This document shows positions 8,788-9,661 of a stretch of DNA of 9,661 bases, in pieces. Made by a program: the position numbers and the translations under genes. The stretch comes from an uncultured Holophagaceae bacterium (GTDB lineage: Bacteria > Acidobacteriota > Holophagae > Holophagales > Holophagaceae). Positions within the stretch are counted from its first letter, which is position 1. Every line of letters begins with the position of its first letter. The stretch covers positions 1 through 9,661 of the forward strand of contig CAITBU010000047.1 in NCBI GenBank assembly GCA_903890595.1. The letters are read 5' to 3'. The notes below the pieces were generated by a model. That model searched no databases. It was not told where the DNA came from and saw nothing but the letters and a program-made list of their open reading frames with translations.

Positions 8788-8935
8788 GGGGGAACTCCCG
8801 GCTGGAACGGAAAAGCCTGCTTCGCTAGGCCTCCATGGGGGGGTTGCCACCCCGGTGACGGATCAATCAGTGGGTAAAGACCATTCCCATGGTATCGGAC
8901 GAATCCGGCCCTGGACATGAAAAAGTTTTCCATCC
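8788..8935 (-). other. Hairpin-rich leader of the M23 peptidase gene
   Basis: No gene is seen in the 161 bp between moaC and the peptidase. Read on the minus strand, four small hairpins follow in order: CGGA-TTCG-TCCG (8907-8896, a UUCG-type tetraloop), ACCAT-GGGA-ATGGT (8893-8880), GGGGT-GGCA-ACCCC (8853-8840), and an imperfect stem with core GCCT/AGGC (8830-8815). The Shine-Dalgarno GGGAG follows near 8799-8795. The density of structure suggests a regulatory leader. I compared it from memory with the c-di-AMP (ydaO), c-di-GMP, SAM, SAH and glycine riboswitch consensus patterns, and none fits. I also see no convincing -35/-10 promoter. Confidence 0.35.
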
Positions 8936-8956
8936 AGCCCTGGTGGGGTCAGGGCT
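8936..8956 (-). terminator. Possible terminator overlapping the moaC stop codon
   Basis: AGCCCTG and CAGGGCT form a 7-bp stem with a 7-base loop that contains part of the moaC stop codon (8951-8949). On the minus strand a TTTTT run follows only about 12 bases after the stem, further than in a standard intrinsic terminator. It may be a weak terminator. Confidence 0.3.
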
Positions 8957-9449
8957 CCCAGGGGCACCCCGCCCAGGGCTGGAGCACCGTGCCTCGGCGG
9001 CCACCCTCCTTGCGGAGCAGGCGAACCGGGCCGATGGCCATGTCATGGCTGACGGCTTTCAGCATGTCGTACAGAACCAGAAGTCCAACCGTTACACCAG
9101 CAAGGGCCTCCATCTCGATGCCCGTCCGCCCCTCGCAGCTGACCTGCACTTTGAGCCAGGCGCGCCGGGTCTCCGGGTCCCAGTGGTGGACCACGTCCAC
9201 GGCTTCGATGAGCAGGGGGTGGGCCAGGGGGATGAGGTCGGAGGCTCGCTTGACCCCACCCACAGCCCCGATGCGGGCCACGGACCAGGGATCGCCCTTG
9301 GGCCCCCCCCCTCGGGTCAGGGCCTCGGCGGCGGGCTGATCCAGCTCCAGGCAGCCGGCCGCCACGGCGCTGCGGCGGGTGGGCGCCTTGGCGGAGACGT
9401 CCACCATGCAGGGGCGTCCTTCGGGGTCCAGGTGGGTCAGTCCGGCCAT
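8949..9449 (-). CDS. moaC: Cyclic pyranopterin monophosphate synthase (molybdenum cofactor synthesis)
   Basis: This 166-residue cytosolic protein is close to the usual family length of about 160. With the radical-SAM enzyme MoaA it converts GTP to cyclic pyranopterin monophosphate; MoaC performs the second step, from 3',8-cyclo-GTP. Conserved blocks are MVDVSAKAPTRRSAVA (15-30), KRASDLIPLAHPL (67-79) and EGRTGIEMEALAGVTVGLL (106-124) followed by YDMLKAV (127-133). The active-site residues of E. coli MoaC fall at identical numbers here: Lys51, His77, Glu112, Glu114, Asp128 and Lys131. The ATG at 9449 has GGGAG five bases upstream. The C-terminal tail after RLLRKEGG (GRRGTVLQPWAGCPWEP) is Pro/Trp-containing and not part of the core. 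The gene follows the HAD hydrolase by 31 bp, so the two may share a transcript. No moaA or other cofactor gene is present in the window. Confidence 0.97.
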   Translation of the reverse strand: MAGLTHLDPEGRPCMVDVSAKAPTRRSAVAAGCLELDQPAAEALTRGGGPKGDPWSVARIGAVGGVKRASDLIPLAHPLLIEAVDVVHHWDPETRRAWLKVQVSCEGRTGIEMEALAGVTVGLLVLYDMLKAVSHDMAIGPVRLLRKEGGRRGTVLQPWAGCPWEP

Positions 9450-9480
9450 GTCGTCTCCCGTGGTGACCCCAGTCTACCTC

Positions 9481-9661
9481 TCAGGCGGTCCAGGCCAGGA
9501 GGATGTCCCGGAGGGCGGCGGTGTCCGGGGCATAGGCCCGGGGTCCGCAAGCCGCCAGGGCCTCCTGCCCGTAGAACCCGTGGCCCACCGCCAGGCTGGG
9601 GACCCCGGCGGCCCGGGCCATGTCCAGGTCAAAGGGAGTGTCGCCCACCATGAGCAGGTCC
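9481..9661 (-). CDS. HAD-superfamily phosphatase, Gph-like (C-terminal 59 residues only)
   Basis: Only the last 59 codons are in the window; the start lies beyond the right edge. Hand translation gives HAD motif IV, MVGDTPFDLDMARAAGV, whose acidic residues hold Mg2+, followed by PSLAVGHGFYGQEALAACGP and a short helix ending LAWTA. This is typical of the end of phosphoglycolate-phosphatase-like (Gph) or related HAD-IA phosphatases, which hydrolyse small phosphorylated metabolites in the cytosol. The catalytic DxD motif is not visible here, so neither activity nor substrate can be judged. It ends 31 bp before the moaC ATG on the same strand. Confidence 0.85.
   Translation of the reverse strand, partial: DLLMVGDTPFDLDMARAAGVPSLAVGHGFYGQEALAACGPRAYAPDTAALRDILLAWTA

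Noticed and set aside
8788..8850. N-terminal extension of the M23 peptidase to 8850
   Set aside because: The extra 21 residues would sit in front of a good signal peptide, and the Shine-Dalgarno sequence and leader hairpins support a start at 8787.
8795..8860. Resemblance of the plus strand near AAAGCC...GGGTTGCC to a GEMM (c-di-GMP) riboswitch
   Set aside because: Only scattered short words match. The 5' half of the aptamer is missing, and no plus-strand gene lies downstream.
7705..8877. 390-codon plus-strand open frame across the M23 peptidase gene
   Set aside because: Gly/Gln/His-rich composition with no motifs, opposite a gene with a signal peptide, LysM domain and intact zinc site.

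Overview
The window is 9.66 kb of ordinary high-GC bacterial chromosome, densely packed with housekeeping and envelope genes. I see no insertion sequence, phage gene, CRISPR array, tRNA or rRNA. Third codon positions are almost all G or C, most strikingly in the transporter and acs genes. An acetate-activating gene beside a metabolite:H+ symporter, and many secreted proteins, would suit a Gram-negative acetate-using bacterium. A Holophagae-type Acidobacteriota (Geothrix-like) is my guess from general resemblance only; no marker gene in the window settles it.

Layout. (1) 1-399, minus: N-terminal part of a calcineurin-like metallophosphoesterase that runs off the left edge. (2) 400-966: a 567-bp divergent intergenic region with a visibly AT-richer core (about 490-720). 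It is the likely control region for the genes to its right. (3) 967-4805, plus: an MHS-family major facilitator transporter followed by acetyl-CoA synthetase (acs). Together they plausibly import and activate acetate or a similar short monocarboxylate. The 221 bp between them holds two strong hairpins. (4) 4826-4879: a 17-bp perfect-stem hairpin plus a second palindrome, between the converging acs and punA genes. (5) 4886-7628, minus: a 635-residue predicted lipoprotein of unknown function followed, 19 bp later, by a trimeric-type purine nucleoside phosphorylase. (6) 7738-8787, minus: an exported LysM plus M23 peptidase, with a hairpin-rich leader upstream. (7) 8949-9661, minus: the C-terminal end of a HAD-family phosphatase, then moaC (molybdenum cofactor synthesis).

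How it fits together. The clearest functional unit is transporter plus acs. The lipoprotein and punA look co-transcribed but have no obvious shared job. The HAD hydrolase and moaC are spaced like an operon, but no other molybdopterin gene is visible here. I found no convincing undescribed system. The points most worth a second look are the unrecognised lipoprotein, the structured leader of the M23 peptidase gene, and the long control region ahead of the transporter.
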